Assembly (NCBI RefSeq): GCF_042683245.1
Contig: NZ_JBHUJB010000035.1
Coordinates: 124,001-188,000, forward strand
Source: Rubritalea tangerina
Lineage (GTDB): Bacteria > Verrucomicrobiota > Verrucomicrobiia > Verrucomicrobiales > Akkermansiaceae
Direction: 5' to 3'
DNA: 64,000 bases
Shown here piece by piece: positions 44,805 through 53,207 of this stretch; within the stretch, counting starts at the first letter, position 1; each line of letters opens with the position of its first letter. The notes below the pieces were generated by a model. The model saw only the letters and a program-made list of their open reading frames with translations. It was not told the origin of the DNA and did not search any database. The position numbers were made by a program, and so were the translations under genes.

Positions 44805-45197
44805 TTAGAACGCATTGACAATGTTGTCGAGACGGGCCTTGACGGTGCCGTCCCAGACATCATCACCCTTGCGGATGCGAATTCCACCCAGAAGGGCAGA
44901 GTTGACTCTGTATTCGAATGTTAAGTCGTCGCCATACTTTGCTGTGAGCTTGCTCACAATGCTTTCCTTGGTGGCTGCGTCAATCTCAGCCGCACTGTCA
45001 ATCGTGACGTGCTTCTTGGCGAGATCGAGCTCAAGCAAACGCTTGAGTGTGATAAGGATTCCACGGAAGTTGCGCGGCTTGCGCTCGGCAACAGTCTTTA
45101 CAACTTTGCTGAACTTAGCTTCGTCGAGTTTCCCCTCTGCAGTACAAAGGCGGTAAAGTCGGCGTGCTGCGGCAGCTGCGTCTTTAGATACTTTCAT
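44805..45197 (-). CDS. atpH: ATP synthase delta subunit, shortened
   Basis: 130 residues, against about 175-180 for typical delta/OSCP. The N-terminal part AAAARRLYRLCTAEGKLDEA is joined to a segment like the later helices of the N-terminal domain (NFRGILITLKRLLELDLAKK), then the usual C-terminal SALLGGIRIRKGDDVWDGTV. About 45-50 residues of the helical bundle are missing. The gene is in the right place between atpF and atpA, with an open reading frame, so this is a natural short form rather than a frameshift by appearance. Confidence 0.88.
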   Translation of the reverse strand: MKVSKDAAAAARRLYRLCTAEGKLDEAKFSKVVKTVAERKPRNFRGILITLKRLLELDLAKKHVTIDSAAEIDAATKESIVSKLTAKYGDDLTFEYRVNSALLGGIRIRKGDDVWDGTVKARLDNIVNAF

Positions 45198-45243
45198 GGT
45201 TGGTTAATGGCGATCGACGTTTGAAAAAATTAATTGCTTGAGA

Positions 45244-45774
45244 TTAGCCCTCGACACTTGCGAGTGCTTCCTGGTTGATGCGCTTGTTGTCTTCGTCGGT
45301 AAGTACCTTACCGGTGACAGCTGCTGTAGTAGCCACTACAAGCTGACCAAACTCAGACTTAAGCTCAGCTTTCATCTTCTCGCTCTCAGCCTTAGCAGTT
45401 GCTTCTGCTTTCGCGAGGATGTCCTGTGCCTTAGCAATAGCTTCCTGTGACTTCTCTTCTGAGAGAGCTGCTGCGCTATCTTTTGCTTCTTCAATCAGGC
45501 GCTTGGCATCGTTGTTAGCTTTCTCAAGAGCTGCTGCTGTCTGCTCCTCTGATTCAGCTAACTGAGTCTCAATGCGCTTCAGCTTTTCTTCACCTTCTGC
45601 AATGCGCTTAGCACGTTGCTCAAGCATCGCAAGGATTGGTGTGAAAGCGAACTTCTTCAAAACGATGATCACAATGATAAAGTTAATCAACTGAGCTCCA
45701 AAAAGGAACCAGTTCACGCCAAATGGTTCTGTGAGGTCGGATACAATACCGCCTGCTGCGAGTGTAGTGATCAT
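45244..45774 (-). CDS. atpF: ATP synthase b subunit
   Basis: 176 residues. An N-terminal TM helix (about 17-42, NWFLFGAQLINFIIVIIVLK) is followed by a long charged coiled coil (ALEKANNDAKRLIEEAKDSA, KSQEAIAKAQDILAKAEATA) that forms the outer stalk. It follows atpE after a gap with a strong hairpin. Normal length and arrangement. Only one b gene lies in this operon, so a homodimer is expected. Confidence 0.94.
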   Translation of the reverse strand: MITTLAAGGIVSDLTEPFGVNWFLFGAQLINFIIVIIVLKKFAFTPILAMLEQRAKRIAEGEEKLKRIETQLAESEEQTAAALEKANNDAKRLIEEAKDSAAALSEEKSQEAIAKAQDILAKAEATAKAESEKMKAELKSEFGQLVVATTAAVTGKVLTDEDNKRINQEALASVEG

Positions 45775-45811
45775 TATCTAAAAAGTTTATTGATGAGAGT
45801 GTTTTTGAAAA

Positions 45812-45843
45812 ACTCGCTGCCGTCCATCAAAGCGGCAGCGAGT
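45812..45843 (-). promoter_or_regulatory. hairpin in the atpE-atpF gap
   Basis: Perfect 11-bp stem ACTCGCTGCCG/CGGCAGCGAGT with a 10-nt loop, without a T tract on the minus strand. Located just after atpE, where transcript protection could raise the amount of c subunit. Confidence 0.6.
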
Positions 45844-45868
45844 GAAATCTTATTTTCCAGAGGCAGGA

Positions 45869-46060
45869 TTACTTACCAAGGAAGAGTGTAAGAATGAAGA
45901 TACCCTCACAGAGAGCTGCAAGAATAATTGCAAGTGTAAGGATAGGACCTGCTGCACCTGGGTTACGACCAGTTGCTTCAGTTGCCTTGAAGCCGATGAG
46001 GCCGATACCGATAGCTGCACCGAGTGCTGCTGCTGCGATTGCGTATGATACTGAGAACAT
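45869..46060 (-). CDS. atpE: ATP synthase c subunit
   Basis: 63 residues, a very short proteolipid. Helix 1 has the GxGxG-like AALGAAIGIGLIGF, the polar loop is GRNPGAAG, and helix 2 carries the ion-binding Glu52 in ILAALCEGIFILTLFL. No Gln or Ser of the classic Na+ motif is visible, so H+ is the likely ion. The start is the ATG at 46060; the product lacks a signal peptide. A hairpin follows the gene. Confidence 0.95.
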   Translation of the reverse strand: MFSVSYAIAAAALGAAIGIGLIGFKATEATGRNPGAAGPILTLAIILAALCEGIFILTLFLGK

Positions 46061-46152
46061 AATATTAGTTTTCTAGTTTGTTGTTGTTTGTTTCATGGAA
46101 CCCCCCACGGTCGCTATGCTATGAGTCTGATTCCTGAGAGTGTGTAAATTGT

Positions 46153-47034
46153 TTAGTGCTCTTCGCCGTGTTCTTCATCGTGATCGTGCTCACAGATAAG
46201 CTTGAGGAATACTGCACAGAGGAGAGTGAATACGAGCGCTTGAACGCCACCTACGAGGAGCTTGATTGGGTACATTGGGAGCGCAGGCAAGAATGCAAGC
46301 CACTTACCACCAAGCGCCATGAGTGTCTCGAGAGTCTGCTCACCACCGTAGATGTTACCGTAGAGACGGAAGGAAAGAGCGATTGGGCGAATAGCGATAG
46401 AGATAACCTCAAGAACACCAACCACGAAGAAGATGAAGGCCATAACCACAACCATGAGTCCACCAAACTTACCCTTAGGAGCAAAGATGTGGGCTAGGAA
46501 ACCTTTGAGGCCGTTCTCTGTGATTGCCCAGTAGAACCAGAGAAGAGCGAATGTGAACGCCATCGCTGCTGTCATGTTTACGTCAGCATTACCACCACGC
46601 AGAAGTGGTTGCGCGAAGTGACCGTGGGAATCCATCCCCCACCCCATGGTTCCAACCCCAGGGATAAGACCTAAATAGTTAGAGATGATAATGAGAAGGA
46701 AAGTCGCACCGAAGAACCAAAAAGTACGCTTAGCTAAGTGATCACCAAGAATGCCAGCGAAGAAATTAAAGAGAGATTCAATAACCCACTCAGCAAAGTT
46801 TTGGAACCCCTTAGGAACCATGGTAAGTTTCCCAGCACCTGCTCGGCAGAAAAGAACGATCACACCCACCGCAATCCAAACCATCACATAAGAGTTGGTG
46901 ATGAACTGAAGCTTCTCACTCAAACTTACTGGAGCTGGTGGTAATACAGGCATTCCTCCTTCGCCTGCAGCAACTGCAAAGCCCATTGTGAAAAATAGGA
47001 GAATCAATGATAGGAAAGTCGTTTTCTTAGCCAT
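46153..47034 (-). CDS. atpB: ATP synthase a subunit
   Basis: 293 residues. An N-terminal signal-like helix (LSLILLFFTMGFAVAAGEGG) is followed by five to six TM helices. The conserved helix with the essential Arg is seen in SIAIRPIALSFRLYGNIYGG near 212. It forms the proton half-channels with the c-ring. First gene of the operon; no atpI or atpZ lies ahead of it. The C-terminus is acidic and His-rich (EHDHDEEHGEEH), which is unusual but common in some phyla. Confidence 0.95.
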   Translation of the reverse strand: MAKKTTFLSLILLFFTMGFAVAAGEGGMPVLPPAPVSLSEKLQFITNSYVMVWIAVGVIVLFCRAGAGKLTMVPKGFQNFAEWVIESLFNFFAGILGDHLAKRTFWFFGATFLLIIISNYLGLIPGVGTMGWGMDSHGHFAQPLLRGGNADVNMTAAMAFTFALLWFYWAITENGLKGFLAHIFAPKGKFGGLMVVVMAFIFFVVGVLEVISIAIRPIALSFRLYGNIYGGEQTLETLMALGGKWLAFLPALPMYPIKLLVGGVQALVFTLLCAVFLKLICEHDHDEEHGEEH

Positions 47035-47100
47035 GGAATTAAATCGCCATCACGGCGAGCGAGTGCTCAATAACCCCCACGTCAATACCGAGCAAGCCTA

Positions 47101-47120
47101 TTTGTGAAATTTTTCACAAA
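47101..47120 (-). promoter_or_regulatory. CRP/FNR-type palindrome upstream of atpB
   Basis: TTTGTGAAA (47101-47109) and TTTCACAAA (47112-47120) form a perfect 9-bp inverted repeat around TT. It contains TGTGA, six bases, TCACA, the consensus half sites of CRP-type regulators. It is 67-86 nt ahead of the atpB ATG. Confidence 0.5.
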
Positions 47121-47278
47121 GTCAGATTAACCCTCTGAAAATAAGCACTTTCCCACATTTTTTTCTGAGACAGCATTTCACTCGCCCATTGTTAGGAGAA
47201 CTTAAGAATTGAAGTCCTTTCAACCCAGCTCGATGAATCCCTAGCTACACCGTCCTCCTACCAAAGTCACCCCTATGC

Positions 47279-48625
47279 TCAGCCCCAATTTGCCGCATAA
47301 CTGCGCGCCAGACGCAACTGCGCCTGCTCACCAGTGTGCACCTTAATTCCATCCACACCATAGATAGCCACTGGCTCAAACACCCCCATCCGTATCGCCT
47401 GATTCATTAAACCCTCCGCCGACAGACACAACCTCCCCGCCTTCTCCTCAAGCTCAAAGTCCACCCCCGCCCCTGATTGGTAGGACCGATACACCACCTC
47501 AGTACACGCCAGCCGGTCAGACTGTCTGAAATCGAACACAAAGTCATAGCGCTTTCCTGCATGACTCATCGCACAACGCACCGCCTCCGCCACACGCTCC
47601 TTTTCAAGTGTCGGTCTCAATATCGTAAACGCATCCACCGCCAAGGTCTCAGTCAGAGCCCTAAAATGCACCCCATCCTTCTTCGCCTCCACCACATTCA
47701 CCCCCTCAGCAGTCACCTCCTCTATCCCCAAAGCCTCCCGCTGCTCCTGACTTCCTATATAAAATGCAGCATGCGGCCAAAACCCCGGCAAGAAAAGGTT
47801 ACTCATCGCCTCATCGTGACGCGTGATAATCACATCTCCAGGCTGGAGAATCGACCACGCCTTAGCCAAAACCCGCGGCGTCACTCGCTTGCCTGACTTT
47901 TGAATCGCCAACACAGGCTGTTTCACCTCCGCTATCACCCTCCCACTCATCCTAAATAACTGAAACATTACCTTCCGATATCCAGAATGATGCCGCCTCT
48001 TGAACGAAAATACCCGGTACTGCAACTGACGCTTTAAATACCCCGTCTTGGAACGCCGAATAAATGGCAATTCCTCCTCCAATACCTCTATCAACTCCTG
48101 CATCCTTCCCCCTTCTTCCCTCAATCCCATAATCTCATCAGCGTGTAGCTCCCAAAACAAGGTCGCCTCATAAAACCGCCACATCCGCCGCGGCGATGTC
48201 AAACTCTTGTAGAGCCGCGTATAACTCCCGCGCTCTATACCATACCGTTGCTCCGCTTCATCCAACTTCTTCCATACCAAAAAATGATCCCCCGCTAAAT
48301 CTACAATATACTCAGCCGCACGCATCAACACACATGCCGCCGTAAACGCCACCGCAAAGGACCTTAAACAATTCTCCCAATCGTCCTCGTCATAATAATG
48401 TGGCTCCAAATCCGCAATACACCCCAATAATACCGCCCTCAACCTCAAATACTGACGGTAACTGTCTCGTAACCTCTCATCCTCGTCAGGTAAAAAATAC
48501 CCGCGATCCTGCGCCGCATTCACATCATCTAACAGTTCTACCAACTCAGACCTGTGCGGTATCCCCTTCGTAGCTGATACCACCAACTCTAATACCGGAT
48601 CAATCTTGTTGGGCTGTAACGACAT
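47279..48625 (-). CDS. YiiX/YebB-like permuted NlpC/P60 cysteine hydrolase
   Basis: 448 residues from the ATG at 48625; a TTG at 48643 would add six. The N-terminal 250 residues are a charged helical domain. The C-terminal half has the permuted papain-like fold: WSILQPGDVIITRHDEAMSN and WPHAAFYIG (His) near 285-300, then RLACTEVVYRSYQSG with the nucleophile Cys near 386. It has no signal peptide or TM helix. YiiX-like enzymes act on amide or ester bonds (peptides or lipids); the long N-terminal domain is unexplained. Confidence 0.78.
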   Translation of the reverse strand: MSLQPNKIDPVLELVVSATKGIPHRSELVELLDDVNAAQDRGYFLPDEDERLRDSYRQYLRLRAVLLGCIADLEPHYYDEDDWENCLRSFAVAFTAACVLMRAAEYIVDLAGDHFLVWKKLDEAEQRYGIERGSYTRLYKSLTSPRRMWRFYEATLFWELHADEIMGLREEGGRMQELIEVLEEELPFIRRSKTGYLKRQLQYRVFSFKRRHHSGYRKVMFQLFRMSGRVIAEVKQPVLAIQKSGKRVTPRVLAKAWSILQPGDVIITRHDEAMSNLFLPGFWPHAAFYIGSQEQREALGIEEVTAEGVNVVEAKKDGVHFRALTETLAVDAFTILRPTLEKERVAEAVRCAMSHAGKRYDFVFDFRQSDRLACTEVVYRSYQSGAGVDFELEEKAGRLCLSAEGLMNQAIRMGVFEPVAIYGVDGIKVHTGEQAQLRLARSYAANWG

Positions 48626-48852
48626 CCTGATATCCACTCTCAATTTAACAAATCATCATGTCAACTCATAAGCTAAATATAGATCCATATAACAAAATCT
48701 AACAAATGAGATACGCTGATATATCAACCAAAAAGTGGTCACCTACAATGGATAACGAGAACTTGGCAAGCCAAAAACCCTTATACCATATGGGATTTTT
48801 TCTACTCTTTTAACTTTACAAATGCGAAGGACTTGGCGAAAAGTGTAGCGCT

Positions 48853-49128
48853 ATGAATAAAGCTGAACTTGTAGAAGCAATCCAAAAGAACCTCGGGAAA
48901 GACGCAACTAAGCGCGCAGCAGAAGACGCTCTTTCCGCAGTACTCACTTCCATCGCTAAAGGCGTTAAGAAAGACAAAAAAGTCCAACTTATCGGTTTCG
49001 GCACATTTGAAGTGAAGAAGCGTGCAGCTCGTATGGGCCGCAACCCTAAGACTGGCGAATCCATGAAGATCAAGGCATCAAAAACTGTCGGCTTCAAGGC
49101 TTCTTCCACGCTTAAAGCATCTCTCTAA
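48853..49128 (+). CDS. HU-family DNA-binding protein
   Basis: 91 residues. MNKAELVEAIQKNLGKDATK opens the chain, and the beta-arm motif GFGTFEVKKRAARMGRNPKT (about 48-68) is intact, with GESMKIKASKTVGFKAS. A histone-like protein that bends DNA and compacts the nucleoid. Ends at a very strong terminator. The promoter is in 48644-48852, where I see no convincing -35/-10 pair. Confidence 0.96.
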   Translation: MNKAELVEAIQKNLGKDATKRAAEDALSAVLTSIAKGVKKDKKVQLIGFGTFEVKKRAARMGRNPKTGESMKIKASKTVGFKASSTLKASL

Positions 49129-49150
49129 TCCCTTTTATTTAAAGGCTTTC

Positions 49151-49185
49151 AAAACCCTATCACTCACGCAGTGATAGGGTTTTTT
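49151..49185. terminator. bidirectional terminator after the HU gene
   Basis: A perfect 14-bp stem AAAACCCTATCACT/AGTGATAGGGTTTT with a 5-nt loop and T runs on both strands. It serves the HU gene (+) and the convergent TPR gene ending at 49208 (-). Confidence 0.9.
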
Positions 49186-49207
49186 CTTTTGTGTCAACAC
49201 CACTACT

Positions 49208-52054
49208 CTAGCGCTTACCTTGACGCATCTCCCTGAGCATCTGCTCCACAGAAATCACTTCCCCACTCGCTTCCCACTCAGTCACATTCTGACGAATTTT
49301 CCCAAGCGACTCCTTCACCCCAGGCAATTGCTTTTCCCATTCTGGATAGTCCCCCACCATCGTTAAATACCGATGTGCTAACTGATAGGCTACCTGCTTG
49401 TCACTAGATTCTGTCCCCTCCCCCGGTAAATTTCTCTCCCAAGTTAACTCGCTAAGCCGCTCAACCGAGGGCGCAGAAACCCCTAAAACCCTAGTGTAAC
49501 CCGCAAAAACTCTCGAATAATTGGCTATCGCATCTTCCACCTCACCCCTCAAATCATACGATTTCGCCAATAAATACCACACCCTCGCCCTCTGATAACT
49601 TAACTTACGAGTTGATAAGTAATCTCTAGAAGCCGTTGTTAGATCATCCCATTTCTCTACCAATGCCAACAACTCGATCTTCTCATATAGCACGCGCTCT
49701 AACATAGTTGGCTGTGTCTGCGACCGGGCAATCAATTCGCCTAACATAATTAGATCGGAATTTGCAGCGCCCACATCTCCCGACACACGACGCGCCCGAA
49801 TTGCTCCAAGCTGCGCCCATTCTTGCTGCGCTATCAACGAAGACTTTTGAGCTAACAAAAACTGAGGCTCTGCACGCTCAGGGAATCTATCATTCACAAG
49901 ATACCAATCCCCCACCGCACGCCTCAAATACGCCGGAGCTGACAGCTCACCTAAATGCAGCACTAATTGAGCATAGAGCTCCCGCACAATAGCATCATAC
50001 CTCAGCTTCCTCCCCCAACTTAGCTGAGCTTGCTCCAACCCAGCCTCGTAGACCTCAATGAGTGCAAACCACTTCACTAAAGCATAACTAGAATCCAAGC
50101 CCTCCTCCAACAGACTCTTGCGCAAGGCAGAAGGCTTCAACCCCAAATCAATCTTCCCCCAGATGAGAGCACTCCCAGCCTCTCGCATTCCAGCCTCCTG
50201 CATTTGCTCAACCGACTGAAACAAGACACTTTCCAAACGCTCAATACCACGCTGACCTTCACCGACTTGAATCAATGCGGGCAAAGCCACTGCTGCGACT
50301 TGTGATGCAAATTCTGAATCCGTAAATTTCTCAAAAAAGCCATCATAATACGGAATGCATGCATCCATATGCGGGTTAGGCTCACCACCTATTTTCTCTC
50401 GCCCCAGAAAAGCTATCAAATGGTAAGTCACTTCTTGCTCTAAATCTGAGTCTCCACTCGAGCGCGCTAACTCGAGCGCCTTGAGATAAGTCTCCTGAGC
50501 ATCATCTCTCTGCCTCAATAACGCTTGGATGCGAGCCAACAATAGTTGTACCTGCCCACCAAGCGAAGGCTCAAGCTCTCCCTCAAGCAAACCAAGCAAA
50601 CGCTCCTGCGACGACTCATACTGAGCGAATTCAAAATCGAGATAGGCTAGCTCATACGCAGCATAGTCAGCTATCCCATCCCCCTCAACCTTCTCCAACA
50701 AAGTCTGAGCCTCATGAGCATAACCTAGGCGCGCCATACTCACCCCCTGATAGTAGGCCACACGCCCGAGGTAATCACTCTCCGGATAACGCTCCAAAAA
50801 ACCAGGAATAAGCTCTAAGCAGCGAGAGTAGTCCGCTAGGTAAAAAGCCGATGCGAACAGGAAATACCGAGCAGCCTCCTCTGAAACACCTTCACGGGTT
50901 TCACCAGCTAGATAGCTCTCAGCTAAAGCTGCCGCCTTCTGATAGTCACCCGAATCAAAGGCATTACTCAACTCTATGAGCTTCACCTCACTGACAAAGG
51001 CTCCTTCCGGGTAGCTCTCTAAATAAGAACGGATTGCCTCCGATGCCACTCCGCGCTTCTCAGACGCGACAGCTGCCAGCACCACTTGGTACAACCATGA
51101 CTCCACCCTCTCTGCACCCGCAAAATGCTCAATCAAACTCTGATAGTGTCTCAGACGCTCATCTCCCCCCGAAATTTTCGCCAGTAGCTCGACACTCGCA
51201 ACTAACAAAGCACTATCGACTTCTGCATCAAAATCCACAACACCCCCTTCTATCCAAGGTAAGGAATCCAGAACACGCATCACATCACCCTGATCACCAC
51301 GCTCAGCCTCTGCAGACGCATAGGCTAACAAGCGCCTATACACACCATCTTCTTGAACCTCAGTCATCAACTCCTTCAACCATCCTTCCAGCATCCGACT
51401 CTGCTGCTCCTCACTTATTCCTGCCAATGCCTCATCAACCTCAATCACACTCAAGGTCAGCGCAGTCGTTGAAATTTCTCCTTTCTCGCGCAATTTTATA
51501 GCTTCTGCTAGGTACTGAACGGCAGCTTTGGCCTCTGGCTGAGACTTACGCGCAGCACATATTGCAGCATTGATCAGAAGGCTGCCATGATCATAGAGAT
51601 CAACAAGCTGGTTCCTCTCTAATAGAAATTGAGAATAAGCTGCGTAGGCCGCATCGAAATCTTCCAATGCTTGATAGCACATTCCCATCCGTAGCAAAGC
51701 CCTGCGTAGGTAGGGGTTCTCATCGCCAGGTGCTCCCACAAAGTTTCTACAACGCTGAAATTCCACCAAAGCCTTCCTAAAAAGCGCTTTTCTCTCATCC
51801 CCCTTTGCGCGCTGCGCCAACTCCATTTGGCACAAGCCCATACTGAACAACAACTTCCCATACACTCCCTCCGACACTCCTTGTGCTTGCTCGTAGGTAT
51901 CAATCTCAGAAAACACATCATAGGCTAACTGCCATTGCTCATTCTGCATCAACCCAACTGCACGCCGCAACTTGGCATCCTCCACTTCCAAAGCCATCAA
52001 TGGCTGCGCCATCAATAAAGCACCAAGCAACATGCATGCAGGATAAATTCTCAT
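49208..52054 (-). CDS. giant secreted TPR protein, paralogue A
   Basis: 948 residues from the ATG at 52054, which gives a signal peptide (MRIYPACMLLGALLMAQPLM); a TTG at 52105 adds 17 residues and is less likely. The rest is TPR-like helical repeats (AYDVFSEIDTYEQAQG, CYQALEDFDAAYAAYSQFLL, KIELLALVEKWDDLTTA). A block near 575-640 (GGEPNPHMDACIPYYDGF, ALPALIQVGE) matches the protein at 53208-56273 closely. It stands after a terminator, so it is transcribed apart from the exb operon. Likely an envelope scaffold, function unknown. Confidence 0.8.
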   Translation of the reverse strand: MRIYPACMLLGALLMAQPLMALEVEDAKLRRAVGLMQNEQWQLAYDVFSEIDTYEQAQGVSEGVYGKLLFSMGLCQMELAQRAKGDERKALFRKALVEFQRCRNFVGAPGDENPYLRRALLRMGMCYQALEDFDAAYAAYSQFLLERNQLVDLYDHGSLLINAAICAARKSQPEAKAAVQYLAEAIKLREKGEISTTALTLSVIEVDEALAGISEEQQSRMLEGWLKELMTEVQEDGVYRRLLAYASAEAERGDQGDVMRVLDSLPWIEGGVVDFDAEVDSALLVASVELLAKISGGDERLRHYQSLIEHFAGAERVESWLYQVVLAAVASEKRGVASEAIRSYLESYPEGAFVSEVKLIELSNAFDSGDYQKAAALAESYLAGETREGVSEEAARYFLFASAFYLADYSRCLELIPGFLERYPESDYLGRVAYYQGVSMARLGYAHEAQTLLEKVEGDGIADYAAYELAYLDFEFAQYESSQERLLGLLEGELEPSLGGQVQLLLARIQALLRQRDDAQETYLKALELARSSGDSDLEQEVTYHLIAFLGREKIGGEPNPHMDACIPYYDGFFEKFTDSEFASQVAAVALPALIQVGEGQRGIERLESVLFQSVEQMQEAGMREAGSALIWGKIDLGLKPSALRKSLLEEGLDSSYALVKWFALIEVYEAGLEQAQLSWGRKLRYDAIVRELYAQLVLHLGELSAPAYLRRAVGDWYLVNDRFPERAEPQFLLAQKSSLIAQQEWAQLGAIRARRVSGDVGAANSDLIMLGELIARSQTQPTMLERVLYEKIELLALVEKWDDLTTASRDYLSTRKLSYQRARVWYLLAKSYDLRGEVEDAIANYSRVFAGYTRVLGVSAPSVERLSELTWERNLPGEGTESSDKQVAYQLAHRYLTMVGDYPEWEKQLPGVKESLGKIRQNVTEWEASGEVISVEQMLREMRQGKR

Positions 52055-52134
52055 ATCTAGATAACGTCTTAAACAAACCATTTCATAGGCCCATGCATTC
52101 AGCAAGTTGCTTCAACTGCCTAAACACAAAAAAA

Positions 52135-52160
52135 CCTACTTGAGAATATCCTCAAGTAGG
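52135..52160 (-). terminator. intrinsic terminator after the exb-TPR operon
   Basis: Perfect 10-bp stem CCTACTTGAG/CTCAAGTAGG with a 6-nt loop and a T7 run on the minus strand. It separates the 52184-53128 gene from the downstream TPR paralogue. Confidence 0.87.
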
Positions 52161-52183
52161 CCTGCATCAGTCCTGTGACTCAA

Positions 52184-53128
52184 TTATGGCTTAGCCACAC
52201 CAGGAGCATTGTCAGGAGTGAATTTTAACAAATCACTATACTCGGCCGGCAGCGCAACTCCGGCTCCAAGACCCGCCTTGTTGTAGAGACGTGCCAAAGC
52301 ATTAGCTTCTGACAATAAACGGTAGCCAGAGGAATAGATATCTTCATCTTCTGTCTTCCAAAGTGACATCGCAGTCTGCACCTCAGGCATGGACTTGTAG
52401 ATACCAAGTGCCGCATGTGACGCTTTACGCACAATCTCCTCAGACTTGGTGAAGTCAGCGGTCATGGCACGTGCATAGGCGTTCAAGGCATCAGTCTTAC
52501 GACCAAGCCCCTCAAGTGCCTGGCCATGACAGAAATCAATCTGCGCACGCTGCGAAATAGGAACACGCTTTTGGTTCCACTCGCCAGCAAGGCGGTCAAG
52601 ACGCGCCCAAGACTTGGCATTCATCGCTTCCCAGAATTTGTAGACCTCTACCTGCTGAAGTAAGTCAGGACGAATCAGATTCTCTGTACGATAGTCAGCG
52701 ACTGCCTTCACCAACTCTGCCGTCTTGAATTGCTTGCGCAAGCACTCGAGCTGATAGAAACCAGCTAAGGTGTGATGGTTGTCAGGAAGTGGCTGAAACT
52801 TCTTATAACGTTCCTTCACTTCCCCAAACTTCGTATATGCCTCGCTATACTTGCGGTCTTCATAAAGCGCCATCGCCTCAGTGTATTCCTTCGGCTCCAT
52901 AATATAAACCGAAGCAACTTCACTGCGACGCTTACTGTCTACATCTACAGCACGAATATTCTTCACATAAAAGATGCTCGCTTTCGTGGCACCCATGAGA
53001 AATACCTTTTCGTATTCATCATCGGGCATAATGAGAATCCCTTCAATCACGGTTCTCTCAGGTTGTTGCGCACTGGCAAAGATCGAAAGGCTCAGAACTG
53101 CAGCCATGATCATGGTTAATAATTTCAT
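52184..53128 (-). CDS. secreted TPR protein of the ExbB/D locus
   Basis: 314 residues. Signal peptide MKLLTMIMAAVLSLSIFASA, a short beta region (TVIEGILIMPDDEYEKVFLM), then TPR-like helices at about 80-150 (AMALYEDRKYSEAYTKFGEV, YQLECLRKQFKTAELVKAV) and 190-250 (FCHGQALEGLGRKTDALNAY). It follows the giant TPR gene by 79 nt and is closed by a terminator, so it is the last gene of the exb operon. Probably a periplasmic partner. No known family. Confidence 0.78.
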   Translation of the reverse strand: MKLLTMIMAAVLSLSIFASAQQPERTVIEGILIMPDDEYEKVFLMGATKASIFYVKNIRAVDVDSKRRSEVASVYIMEPKEYTEAMALYEDRKYSEAYTKFGEVKERYKKFQPLPDNHHTLAGFYQLECLRKQFKTAELVKAVADYRTENLIRPDLLQQVEVYKFWEAMNAKSWARLDRLAGEWNQKRVPISQRAQIDFCHGQALEGLGRKTDALNAYARAMTADFTKSEEIVRKASHAALGIYKSMPEVQTAMSLWKTEDEDIYSSGYRLLSEANALARLYNKAGLGAGVALPAEYSDLLKFTPDNAPGVAKP

Positions 53129-53207
53129 AATCTTATTTCTAAATGGTGGTTAGGTGAGGCGCCCGCTCTCTGGAACAAGCGCCTGGTTCATTGGATCACT
53201 CGCAAAC

